From the NCBI GenBank assembly GCA_045539625.1, contig JAZQFS010000129.1:1-53125 (forward strand): a stretch of 53,125 nt of DNA. Reading direction: 5' to 3'. Below the pieces are notes generated by a model. The model did not search any database. It was given only the letters and a program-made list of their open reading frames with translations, and had not been told where the DNA came from. Within the stretch, counting starts at the first letter, position 1. Each line of letters begins with the position of its first letter. Source of the stretch: UMGS1387 sp045539625 (GTDB lineage: Bacteria > Bacillota > Clostridia > Oscillospirales > CAG-382). The position numbers and the translations under genes were made by a program. Below are positions 35,077 through 42,776 of the stretch, piece after piece.

Positions 35077-35799
35077 ATGCTATTGTTTTATGTACGTCAC
35101 GGTGATCCTATCTATAATCCCGATAGCCTTACAAAGCTTGGTGAGGCTCAGGCTGAAGCTGTCAAATACAGGCTTTGCCAGTTCGGACTTGATAAGATTT
35201 ATTCCTCTGATTCAAACCGTGCTTATCTTACGGCAAAACCCACGGCAGAGCTTCTGGGACTTGAAATAGAACAGCTTCCGTGGTGCAATGAAAGCCTGTG
35301 CTATAAAGATATGCTTGTAAGACTTGGAGACGGAAAGCATACCTGGTGTTTCGCTCATTATGAAACGAGATTGAAGTTTGTGCGTGAAGATGTCAGAGTG
35401 CTGGGTAAAAAGTGGTATGACCATCCTGATTTCAAGGATACAAGCTATAAAGCGGGAATGGAGAGAATTCAGAGAGAAACGGATAACTTTATGCTCAACC
35501 TCGGTTTCAGACATGACGGTGAAAATAATGTGTATATTCGTGAGAAGCAGGTGTATGACAGAGTTGCGCTTTTTGCTCACGAGGGCTTTGGTGCAGCTTT
35601 CCTTTCCTGCCTGATGGATATTCCTTACCCTGAATTTTGCACACATTTTGCAATGACTCATTCAGGACTTACCGTCATAGAGTTTAACGAAGACCACGAC
35701 ATAATTGTGCCAAGAATTCTTACCCTTTCAAACGACTCCCATATATATGCCGAAAGATTGCCTTTGAAGTATCAGAATCAGCAATCCTTAAGATTCTGA
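35077..35799 (+). CDS. Histidine phosphatase family protein
   Basis: 240 residues. The N-terminal VRHGDP carries the phospho-accepting His (residue 8) in the RHG motif of the phosphoglycerate-mutase-like superfamily. SSDSNRAYLTAKPTAELLG is the following helix with the second conserved Arg, and FAHEGF supplies the second catalytic His. RHGDP in place of the more common RHGET or RHGQT, and a longer insert after residue 75, set it apart from cofactor-dependent mutases. The substrate is unknown. AAAGGAGG precedes the ATG. Confidence 0.88.
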   Translation: MLLFYVRHGDPIYNPDSLTKLGEAQAEAVKYRLCQFGLDKIYSSDSNRAYLTAKPTAELLGLEIEQLPWCNESLCYKDMLVRLGDGKHTWCFAHYETRLKFVREDVRVLGKKWYDHPDFKDTSYKAGMERIQRETDNFMLNLGFRHDGENNVYIREKQVYDRVALFAHEGFGAAFLSCLMDIPYPEFCTHFAMTHSGLTVIEFNEDHDIIVPRILTLSNDSHIYAERLPLKYQNQQSLRF

Positions 35800-35928
35800 C
35801 GGTTACCCCGTTTGAAATAATATTTACGGTTTTATAGATTAAGTGTTGATATTTTGTGTAATTCGCACAAAATTCATATACAATTTAAGCAAAACCTCCC
35901 TAAAATTCATTACTTTGTCAAAATGTAT

Positions 35929-35937
35929 TGATATAAT
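35929..35937 (+). promoter_or_regulatory. Extended -10 promoter for the regulator gene
   Basis: TGATATAAT at 35929-35937, a perfect extended -10, with TTGTCA only 11 bp upstream and no properly spaced -35. The region 35800-35991 otherwise holds AT-rich sequence with no gene. Confidence 0.5.
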
Positions 35938-35991
35938 ATTTACTAAGGTCTGAAGGGGTAGCTATGCCCTTCTTGAAATCGAGGTATATTT

Positions 35992-37155
35992 ATGGAATTT
36001 GAAAGTTCATTACATTTGGCTGAACGCTTGGGAATTAATGTCAGAACCGTACAGCTATGGGCTAAAAACGGTAAACTTCCCGGTGCGTATAAGCACGGTC
36101 GTGACTGGATGATACCTAAAACCGTGAGCGAATATTTGGAGGTATCTCCCGAGCTTGCCCAGATGTGCGAGCCGCTGCCTCTTATGACGTCTGCCTATGA
36201 AGTGGGTAAGGCGAAGGAGTTTGTTGACAGCATCGAAAGCAAGGAAGCAAGGCTTATAGCTTTGTCTGAATATTATTATTTTTCGGGCGATGTTGAAAAG
36301 GCGTGCGAAACTGTCGAAAACTACATACGTGAATGTGACGGTGTAATTAATGCCTCGGTGTGGATTGTATACGGATTTTCCTGTATGACTCTGGGCAGAA
36401 CAAGACTTGCAAAGGTTGTAACCGAAAGTGTTACAAAATCGGTGACATATCTGATGGATACCGATATCCCCGATGTTATAAAGGCGACCTGTGCTTTTCT
36501 TGCAAAAACGTCAAGAGTTATTATTACAAGTCAGAATATAGACATTCCTCTTAAGGAATATATCAAGCATCTTGCAGGAGGCTTTAAAGCATTCAGCTGC
36601 TTTACACTTGCACAGGAGGCTTGCTTCAAGGGACAGTTCGGAAGAGCTTCGGGTATGGCTGAAATGGGACTTGCTCTTATGGATGCACGTTATCCTCTTG
36701 CGGAAATCCACCTTGAGCTTGTTTCGGCAATGTCGCATCTGGGACTTAAAGAGGTTGCCAAGGCGTCCAACCACCTGCTCAAAGCATGGGAAATGGCTCA
36801 GGCGGACGGATTTTATCAGCCCTTTGTAGAGCACTTCAGCTCTATACAGGCAATACTTAAGAATTGCGTTGAAGACAGCTATCCTGAGGAATATAAAAAG
36901 GTAAGCGAAATGTCAGCGGTATTCAGCTCAAGCCGAAGAAGAATATCAAGACGTGACGATTATGATGAAATCAGCAAGCCTCTTACCTCAGAGGAGCTTG
37001 CAGTTGCGGTGCTTTTAAATGCAGGCGTATCAAATGCCGATATTGCCCACGGTCTTCACTGTACTGTCAGCAAGGTCAAGACACAGACACTTGAGCTTTG
37101 TAAAAAGCTTGGTGTAAACAACAAAAAGGATTTGCTTAAATTCTTTGAAAGATAA
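35992..37155 (+). CDS. Regulator with N-terminal excisionase/MerR-like HTH and C-terminal LuxR-like HTH
   Basis: 387 residues. Residues 1-50 (SLHLAERLGINVRTVQLWAK, GRDWMIPK) fit a winged-helix domain of the excisionase/MerR type. The middle, about 60-310, is alpha-helical with repeated Ala/Leu patterns, like TPR repeats. The end (about 326-387), LTSEELAVAVLLNAGVSNAD followed by IAHGLHCTVSKVKTQ, matches the LuxR/GerE HTH shared by NarL-type and MalT-type regulators. Two DNA-binding motifs in one protein are unusual. The MalT-like ATPase domain is missing. A GAGGT ribosome binding site is upstream; the target genes are unknown. Confidence 0.75.
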   Translation: MEFESSLHLAERLGINVRTVQLWAKNGKLPGAYKHGRDWMIPKTVSEYLEVSPELAQMCEPLPLMTSAYEVGKAKEFVDSIESKEARLIALSEYYYFSGDVEKACETVENYIRECDGVINASVWIVYGFSCMTLGRTRLAKVVTESVTKSVTYLMDTDIPDVIKATCAFLAKTSRVIITSQNIDIPLKEYIKHLAGGFKAFSCFTLAQEACFKGQFGRASGMAEMGLALMDARYPLAEIHLELVSAMSHLGLKEVAKASNHLLKAWEMAQADGFYQPFVEHFSSIQAILKNCVEDSYPEEYKKVSEMSAVFSSSRRRISRRDDYDEISKPLTSEELAVAVLLNAGVSNADIAHGLHCTVSKVKTQTLELCKKLGVNNKKDLLKFFER

Positions 37156-37161
37156 ACCGGA

Positions 37162-37197
37162 AAAACTGCTTCATTTTCTGAGGCAGTTTTGTTTTTT
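37162..37197 (+). terminator. Terminator after the regulator gene
   Basis: AAAACTGCTTCA (37162-37173) pairs with TGAGGCAGTTTT (37179-37190) with one wobble, then G and six T. Confidence 0.85.
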
Positions 37198-37293
37198 GGC
37201 AGCAGTACATAAATGTTTGTATTTTATTTTATAAATGTTAATAAAAATCTTAAAAAAACAGTATAAATATTAACACATTGACGGCGGAAAAGT

Positions 37294-37301
37294 GATATAA
37301 T
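37294..37301 (+). promoter_or_regulatory. Extended -10 promoter for the small acidic membrane protein
   Basis: TGATATAAT (TG at 37293-37294, -10 at 37296-37301). TTGACG lies at 37278 but only 12 bp away, so the extended -10 probably drives it. Confidence 0.5.
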
Positions 37302-37340
37302 ACATATAGAAAAATAATATAATCAAAGGGGGAAACCATT

Positions 37341-37586
37341 ATGAAAAAGTTTTATTATATCGTAGGTGCAGTTGTAACTGCAGCGGCAATCTTTACCTTT
37401 ATTGCCATTATGCTTAAGAAAATCAAGGTTTCACTTTCAATAGAAGGTATTGACGATGTTCTCGACGAAGAAGAAAATGACGACATTTCTCTTACAATAG
37501 AAAATGACGAAGCCGATGACGGCGACATCCTTTTTGATGAAGATATTGAAACACTTCTGGAAGACGACGACTCTGTTCAGATTTAA
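37341..37586 (+). CDS. Small single-pass membrane protein with acidic tail
   Basis: 81 residues. A membrane segment spans about residues 4-26 (YYIVGAVVTAAAIFTFIAIM), followed by KKIK and then a tail extremely rich in Asp and Glu (VLDEEENDDISLTIENDEAD). The basic residues after the segment suggest the tail is cytoplasmic. AAAGGGGG precedes the ATG, and the gene has its own promoter and terminator. No family recognised; the structured transcription unit argues it is real. Confidence 0.65.
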   Translation: MKKFYYIVGAVVTAAAIFTFIAIMLKKIKVSLSIEGIDDVLDEEENDDISLTIENDEADDGDILFDEDIETLLEDDDSVQI

Positions 37587-37602
37587 GACTGTTGATTTTT
37601 GG

Positions 37603-37637
37603 CTGTCTTTACTCATTTCGGGTAAAGACAGTTTTTT
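37603..37637 (+). terminator. Terminator after the small acidic membrane protein
   Basis: CTGTCTTTAC (37603-37612) and GTAAAGACAG (37622-37631) pair perfectly, followed by six T. Confidence 0.9.
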
Positions 37638-37680
37638 GCTTTTGCCGTGTTTCTTCCAAAATCTGTTTACATTAACGGTG

Positions 37681-37709
37681 TTGACAGAAAAAAGAACTTG
37701 TGTTATAAT
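37681..37709 (+). promoter_or_regulatory. Sigma-A promoter of the cohesin/dockerin protein gene
   Basis: TTGACA at 37681-37686 and TATAAT at 37704-37709, 17 bp apart. Confidence 0.8.
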
Positions 37710-37786
37710 ATATCCGTATTACTGTACAAAGGGATGATTTGCCCGATGCAGATAAAAATAAGCTTCCGACAGGAGAGATTTGTTTT

Positions 37787-40417
37787 ATGAAAAAATTTAC
37801 ATTGCTTGCGGCTTTGGTGCTTTTGGTTTCCTGCCTTTTGGGAACGGTGTGCTTTGCCGATATTTATGAATACTATCCCGATGAAGAGGGAACTTATACA
37901 ATCACATATGAGGGCGAGGTAGACAACGAGTATATAATTATCGTTCTTCGCGGAATATATGATGAAACAAATTATGTTGAAGCATACAAGTCTGCTTCCG
38001 ATGAAGATATTCTCTATTACGAGCAGCTTCGGTCGAAGGATGACGGCTCAGTTACCTTTGGACCTTTTGCTCCCATGGCGTACATTGATTCTACGGTGAT
38101 TATCGGCGGAACAAATCTTCAAGAGCCTGTGCTTTTCGCATATGTAAAGAGTGGCGGCTACAACAATATCGAGGGCGTTGAAATTTTAGGCGTTGACGAT
38201 ACATATACCGTAAAGGGACTTGACTCAGAGGATGTTGTAATTTACGTTGATGCAATTCTTCTGGATGCCTTCGGATACCCCGCAATTACCGACGAAAAGG
38301 CGGTTCTCTCGGTTGAAACCGAGGTTGAGGGTGTCAGTGTTGATGCTTTGGAAGGCACGGTTACGCTTGATAAGTGTGCAGGAGAGGGAACTGTTACCGT
38401 TAAGGCGGTTTACGGAGAATATGAAGATACTTGCTCCTTTGAGGTTGTGCGTGAAGAAAGTAAGGCACACTCCGTTAAGGCATACATCAACGCAAACAGT
38501 CTTGTACCTGTTCAAGAGCTTACCGTAGACCTTGTTGAAGGTGAAGCAAAGACATCTGTTGCCATTTCCTCAAAGACCTTTGACCAGTACGGCGACGAGT
38601 ATGACGACGTAAGAGAAGGCTATATTGACAGCGTTAAAAATCCTTCTGCCGTTGATTACGAATTTGCTGCGGCAGGTGATTATACCGTAAAAATTGTCAG
38701 CACAAGCAATGAAAATGTGTATGCGTCTGTGGCGATTGCCGTTAGAGTAAGACCTGCGTATACAGGTAATGCACTTGAGCTTTATGAGCTTACCAAGGAA
38801 GCCGAAAACGAGCTTGCGCTTATTGGTACAACCAAGTTTGTAAGTATAGACGGTAAGGATATATATCCCGATGACGTTTGGACAACACAGGCAAAGAAAT
38901 CGGCTCTTGAAGAACAGATTGCTCTTGCAAACGGCGCACTTGTTCTTTTCAATTCGGGCGAGGCAGATGACACTTCCCTTGCTTCATACATAACAAATCT
39001 TGCCGATGAGCTTGAAAGCTACACAGGCTCCTTCAAGGCAGGTATTCGTGTTGATATTGAAAGCATTGAAATAACCAAGGACAGCTACAGAATTCCTGTT
39101 ACAAACGCACTTGTTCCCGTGGATTTTGTTATTTCTCCCGTAAAGAATACAGATACAATCACATGGAAGAGCTCTGATCCCGAAACCGTTTATGTTGATG
39201 CGGACGGCAATATGGTAGCCAAAGAAAACGGCACCGTTATTATTACCGCAACAACAAGCACAGGTCTTACTGCCAACACAACCGTTACCGCTTTTACCAA
39301 GGCAACACGTATACAGCTTGCCGAGTCTTCCGTGAATCTTGTGTACGGAGATGAGCCTTATCTTATCAAGGTTAATGCAACTCCTGCATGGCAGTCGGAA
39401 ATTCTTACATGGACAAGCTCAAGACCTGATGTTGCATCGGTTGACAGCAACGGCTACGTTACTGCTCATAAAAAGGCAGGCTCAACAACAATCAACGTAG
39501 TAAGCGAAAGCGGTGTTCCTGCAAGCAATGAGTGTGTTGTCAAGGTTACTCTTCCCGATTGGGAAACGGTTGAAGCACCCAAGGCAAGCGTAAACGCAGG
39601 AAAGGTTTATAAGGGCACACAGGTAGAGCTTTCTACAAATACGCAAAACGCCAAGATTTACTACACACTTGACGGAAGCACACCCACAGTGGAAAGCAGA
39701 CCTTATGTTTCACCCATTACCGTAAATTCCGATATTACCGTAAACGCAATAGCTTTTGCAGATAAGATGTTTGAAAGCGAAGTTGTTTCACTGAGCTATA
39801 CCGTGGCAGAGCCCGAAATTTCCGTAGGCAGCGCTACAGCTCCTCTCGGAAAGGAAACAACAGTTGATATCAAGCTCTCAGATAATGCAGGTGTAAGCAA
39901 GCTTTCACTTGCAATAGGCGTTCCCTCAGGCATTACCGTTTCAAAGGTTGAAGCAGGAAGCGCTCTCGCAGCTCTTACCTTTACAAGCAGTGCATCAGGT
40001 CAGGCATATATGCTTAATTGGGAAGGCACGGCAGACGATGCTTCAAACGGCGTTATTGCAAAGATTACCTTCTCGGTTCCCGAAGATGCCGAAGAAGGCG
40101 AAGTTGACATAACCGTTGCCTCAATAAGTGCCAAAACAGCAAGCGGCTTCAAGCCTGAATTTGCGGCAAATAACGGCTCGCTCAATGTTACCTCGGTTTC
40201 GTTGGGTGACGTAAACAGCGACGGCAAGATTAATATTCAGGACGTAATCCTTCTTGCACAGTATGTTGCTAAATGGCCCAGCGCTGTTGAAAAGGCAAAT
40301 GTTGCCGCAGCAAATACCAACGGAGACTTTGATGCCGACGGCAAACCAAAGATAAATATTCAGGACGTTATTCTCCTTGCACAGCATATTGCTTGGAAAG
40401 ACGTTCCCCTTGGATAA
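37787..40417 (+). CDS. Secreted scaffold-like protein with cohesin and type I dockerin modules
   Basis: 876 residues from the ATG at 37787, chosen because AGGAGAG is 10 bp upstream and a signal peptide (cleavage near CFA-D, residue 24) follows at once; a TTG at 37739 is rejected. In order: N-terminal beta-rich domains (to about 420); two Big_2-like Ig domains (about 425-500 and 507-588); a chitobiase-C/FN3-like domain (AKIYYTLDGSTPTVESRPY, about 594-671); a cohesin (about 675-803: VGSATAPLGKETTVDIKL, TFSVPEDAEEGEVDITV); and a C-terminal dockerin (about 806-872) with two near-identical DGKINIQDVILLAQ-type repeats. Cohesin and dockerin together suggest an adaptor in a cellulosome-like assembly. 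A signal-peptide LVSC resembles a lipobox, but hydrophobic residues continue after it. Confidence 0.85.
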   Translation: MKKFTLLAALVLLVSCLLGTVCFADIYEYYPDEEGTYTITYEGEVDNEYIIIVLRGIYDETNYVEAYKSASDEDILYYEQLRSKDDGSVTFGPFAPMAYIDSTVIIGGTNLQEPVLFAYVKSGGYNNIEGVEILGVDDTYTVKGLDSEDVVIYVDAILLDAFGYPAITDEKAVLSVETEVEGVSVDALEGTVTLDKCAGEGTVTVKAVYGEYEDTCSFEVVREESKAHSVKAYINANSLVPVQELTVDLVEGEAKTSVAISSKTFDQYGDEYDDVREGYIDSVKNPSAVDYEFAAAGDYTVKIVSTSNENVYASVAIAVRVRPAYTGNALELYELTKEAENELALIGTTKFVSIDGKDIYPDDVWTTQAKKSALEEQIALANGALVLFNSGEADDTSLASYITNLADELESYTGSFKAGIRVDIESIEITKDSYRIPVTNALVPVDFVISPVKNTDTITWKSSDPETVYVDADGNMVAKENGTVIITATTSTGLTANTTVTAFTKATRIQLAESSVNLVYGDEPYLIKVNATPAWQSEILTWTSSRPDVASVDSNGYVTAHKKAGSTTINVVSESGVPASNECVVKVTLPDWETVEAPKASVNAGKVYKGTQVELSTNTQNAKIYYTLDGSTPTVESRPYVSPITVNSDITVNAIAFADKMFESEVVSLSYTVAEPEISVGSATAPLGKETTVDIKLSDNAGVSKLSLAIGVPSGITVSKVEAGSALAALTFTSSASGQAYMLNWEGTADDASNGVIAKITFSVPEDAEEGEVDITVASISAKTASGFKPEFAANNGSLNVTSVSLGDVNSDGKINIQDVILLAQYVAKWPSAVEKANVAAANTNGDFDADGKPKINIQDVILLAQHIAWKDVPLG

Positions 40418-40428
40418 TATGGAAACAG

Positions 40429-40458
40429 GAGCTGTCTCTTTTGAGACGGCTCTTTTTT
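40429..40458 (+). terminator. Terminator after the cohesin/dockerin protein gene
   Basis: GAGCTGTCTC (40429-40438) and GAGACGGCTC (40443-40452) pair with one wobble around TTTT, then six T. Confidence 0.9.
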
Positions 40459-40478
40459 GCCAAAAATCGACTTTTCTA

Positions 40479-40507
40479 TTGACAAAATGGGACTTGCGTG
40501 TTATAAT
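40479..40507 (+). promoter_or_regulatory. Sigma-A promoter of the NCS2 permease gene
   Basis: TTGACA at 40479-40484 and TATAAT at 40502-40507, 17 bp apart. The resulting leader is about 170 nt long. Confidence 0.8.
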
Positions 40508-40594
40508 CTTTTCCGGAATGTAACAGCTTTGAAAAAACGGCGGCTTCTTAATCAGTTGCTTTGTGGCGGTTTTCATATTAAGCATTTGATAAAG

Positions 40595-40620
40595 GACGCC
40601 TGCAATGCGGGCATTTTTTT
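40595..40620 (+). terminator. Leader terminator/attenuator ahead of the permease
   Basis: GCCTGC pairs with GCGGGC around AAT, with one wobble, then A and eight T. It lies between the promoter and the gene, 65 nt before the start codon. Upstream GGCG (in TGTGGCGG) can compete for the CGCC side, a possible antiterminator. I see neither the purine-riboswitch core nor a PyrR-type binding loop. Confidence 0.6.
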
Positions 40621-40683
40621 TGCAATTTTGTATAATACACCGCAAGGTGAAATTATAAAAAATATTTTACGGAGGTAAATCAC

Positions 40684-42114
40684 ATGAAATTGGTTTACGG
40701 CATTAAAGACAAACCCAAATTCGGCGCAAACATCGTGTTTGCAATTCAGCAGCTTCTCGCCATTATGACGGCAACTCTTGTTGTTCCCGTTATTATCGGC
40801 AACGGAATGCAGCCTGCAGCAGCACTTTTCGGTGCAGGTATCGGTACAATTGTATACGGACTTTTCACAAAGTTTAACAGCCCTGTATTCCTCGGCTCAT
40901 CCTTCGCATTCCTCGGCTCAATGGCAGCAGCTTTCGCAGGTGCTGTATCCATGGAAGTAGGTTACCTCGGTCTTATTATAGGTGCAATTCTTGCAGGTCT
41001 TGTTTATGTGGTAATTGCAATTATTGTAAAGCTTGTAGGTGTAAACTGGATTAATAAGCTTATGCCCGCAGTTGTTATCGGCCCCACAGTTGCTATTATC
41101 GGTCTTTCACTTGCAGGCAACGCAGTAGGCGATATGCTTAAGGGTAATATTACAAAGCCTGTTACTGAAATGGTTGCGGCTATTGATGAAGCAGGTGCAG
41201 CTGTGCTTGTTGAACAGACCTCTTTCGTTCAGCTCGCTTCTCCCATTGTTACAGTGCTTGTAGGTGTTGTAACACTTATCGTAGTTGCTCTTTGTGCAAC
41301 CTTCGGCAAGAAGACAGTTAAGATGATACCCTTTATCATCGGTATTCTTTCAGGTTATGCTTTTGCTTGCGTACTTACAGCAATCGGCTTTGCAGCAGGT
41401 ATTGACGCTCTTAAGGTTATCAACATCGATCCCCTTAAGGCTCTCGTTGCAGACGGCGTAAACCTTTCCACATTCTTTACACTTCCTGAGTTTACATTCC
41501 TCACAGCTCTCGGCGGCTTCAAGGAAATCACAGGTTCATACATCGCTTCCATCGCAGTTGCGTATGTTCCCGTTGCTTTCGTTGTATTCGCTGAACATGT
41601 AGCTGACCACAAGAACATTTCCTCCATCATCGAAAAAGATCTTCTTGAAGAACCCGGCCTTTCAAGAACACTTCTCGGCGACGGTGTAGGCTCAATGGCA
41701 GGTGCATTCTTCGGCGGCTGCCCCAACACAACATACGGCGAGTCTGTAGGCTGTGTTGCAATTTCAGGTAACGCTTCTGTTTACACAATTCAGACAGCGG
41801 CTGTTCTTGCAATTCTTATTTCCTTCCTTTCTCCCTTTGTTGCATTCGTTAACTCCATTCCTTCATGTGTAATGGGCGGCGTTTGTATGGCTCTTTACGG
41901 ATTTATCGCAGTTTCCGGCCTTAAGATGCTCCAGAAGGTTGACCTTGAAAAGAACAGAAATCTCTTTGTTGCTTCAACAATCCTTATAGCAGGTATCGGC
42001 GGACTTTCACTTACCTTCGGTAAGGTTACAATCACATCCATCGCTTGTGCACTTATTCTCGGTATCATCGTAAACGTGATACTTTCAGGTGCAGACAAAA
42101 AGGATGCCGAATAA
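40684..42114 (+). CDS. NCS2 family nucleobase permease (uracil/xanthine type)
   Basis: 476 residues, about 14 membrane spans as in UraA. AEHVADHKNISSIIEKDL and CPNTTYGESVG hold the two glutamates that bind the base in UraA-type transporters; PSCVMGGVCMALYGFIAVSG is also typical. It imports uracil or a purine base by proton symport; the sequence alone does not separate these, though the NTTYGE motif and overall pattern favour the uracil-permease branch. ACGGAGGT precedes the ATG. Confidence 0.92.
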   Translation: MKLVYGIKDKPKFGANIVFAIQQLLAIMTATLVVPVIIGNGMQPAAALFGAGIGTIVYGLFTKFNSPVFLGSSFAFLGSMAAAFAGAVSMEVGYLGLIIGAILAGLVYVVIAIIVKLVGVNWINKLMPAVVIGPTVAIIGLSLAGNAVGDMLKGNITKPVTEMVAAIDEAGAAVLVEQTSFVQLASPIVTVLVGVVTLIVVALCATFGKKTVKMIPFIIGILSGYAFACVLTAIGFAAGIDALKVINIDPLKALVADGVNLSTFFTLPEFTFLTALGGFKEITGSYIASIAVAYVPVAFVVFAEHVADHKNISSIIEKDLLEEPGLSRTLLGDGVGSMAGAFFGGCPNTTYGESVGCVAISGNASVYTIQTAAVLAILISFLSPFVAFVNSIPSCVMGGVCMALYGFIAVSGLKMLQKVDLEKNRNLFVASTILIAGIGGLSLTFGKVTITSIACALILGIIVNVILSGADKKDAE

Positions 42115-42135
42115 TTAAATACAGCAAATAAATCG

Positions 42136-42164
42136 GGCGGAGCGAATGCTCCGCCTTTTGTTTT
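42136..42164 (+). terminator. Terminator after the permease
   Basis: GGCGGAGC (42136-42143) and GCTCCGCC (42148-42155) form a perfect stem with GAAT loop, followed by TTTTGTTTT. Confidence 0.9.
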
Positions 42165-42244
42165 GCACAGCTTTCTTACAATATATTTATGCTTTTTGCC
42201 GAAATCCGAAAAAATGCGTTAATATAAATGTTGTAAATTGTCTA

Positions 42245-42273
42245 TTGACAAGAAGCAAAGATTGGAATATAAT
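42245..42273 (+). promoter_or_regulatory. Sigma-A promoter of acpP
   Basis: TTGACA at 42245-42250 and TATAAT at 42268-42273, 17 bp apart. Confidence 0.8.
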
Positions 42274-42343
42274 GTATGAGATAAAGGATGTCAATAATTT
42301 AACACATCCTGTAAATACTATTCTTGGATTGGAGGTTGAGAGT

Positions 42344-42568
42344 ATGTTAGAGAGAATCATGGACTTGCTTGCGAAGCAGCTTCGCATTGACGTTAATACC
42401 CTTTCACCCGATACAAATATTATCGAAGATTTGGGAGCTGATTCCCTTGATGTTGTAGAAATGCTTATGGCTATTGAAGAAAACTTCGGTATTACTGTTT
42501 CGGACGAGGAGGCAATTACCCTTAAGACACTCAGCGATGTTGCAGACTTTATCGAAAAGAAGCTCTAA
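42344..42568 (+). CDS. acpP: Acyl carrier protein
   Basis: 74 residues from the ATG at 42344, set by GGAGG 7-8 bp upstream; longer in-frame starts reach back past the promoter and are rejected. GADSLDVVEMLMAIEE contains the DSL motif with Ser34, the site of the phosphopantetheine arm. It carries growing acyl chains in fatty acid synthesis. It stands alone, without fab genes, so it may be the housekeeping ACP at an unusual place or a paralogue. Confidence 0.94.
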   Translation: MLERIMDLLAKQLRIDVNTLSPDTNIIEDLGADSLDVVEMLMAIEENFGITVSDEEAITLKTLSDVADFIEKKL

Positions 42569-42579
42569 TTACATTCAAG

Positions 42580-42665
42580 GTAAAGTACAGCCATATCTAT
42601 TTTCAGCGCTAATCGGGAATGTTTGCCTTGAGAACCACGGCCGATATTCCCGCTTTACTTTTTTT
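42580..42665 (+). terminator. Long composite terminator structure after acpP
   Basis: GTAAAG (42580-42585) pairs with CTTTAC (42653-42658), and CGGGAAT (42614-42620) with ATTCCCG (42646-42652). The two 3' arms are contiguous and are followed by seven T. Between the 5' arms lie about 28 nt. It looks like a terminator with an elaborate stem or a small processed RNA. Confidence 0.6.
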
Positions 42666-42776
42666 AAAATGCATATCAGGCAAAAGCTCATACGGTGCAC
42701 GTCATTCGCCGTGTGATAAAGCAATGCTTTTATATAGATACAGTAATATTATCGGCACAAAAAACAGGAGATAGTT

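Noticed and set aside
35212..35661. Minus-strand frame opposite the histidine phosphatase
   Set aside because: It lies wholly within a gene with intact catalytic motifs and has no independent start signals.
37787..37860. Lipoprotein call for the cohesin/dockerin protein (LVSC)
   Set aside because: Hydrophobic residues continue well beyond the Cys and a better signal peptidase I site (CFA-D) follows.
40457..40678. 73-residue frame ahead of the permease gene
   Set aside because: It overlaps the promoter and terminator hairpin, has no ribosome binding site and no recognisable composition.
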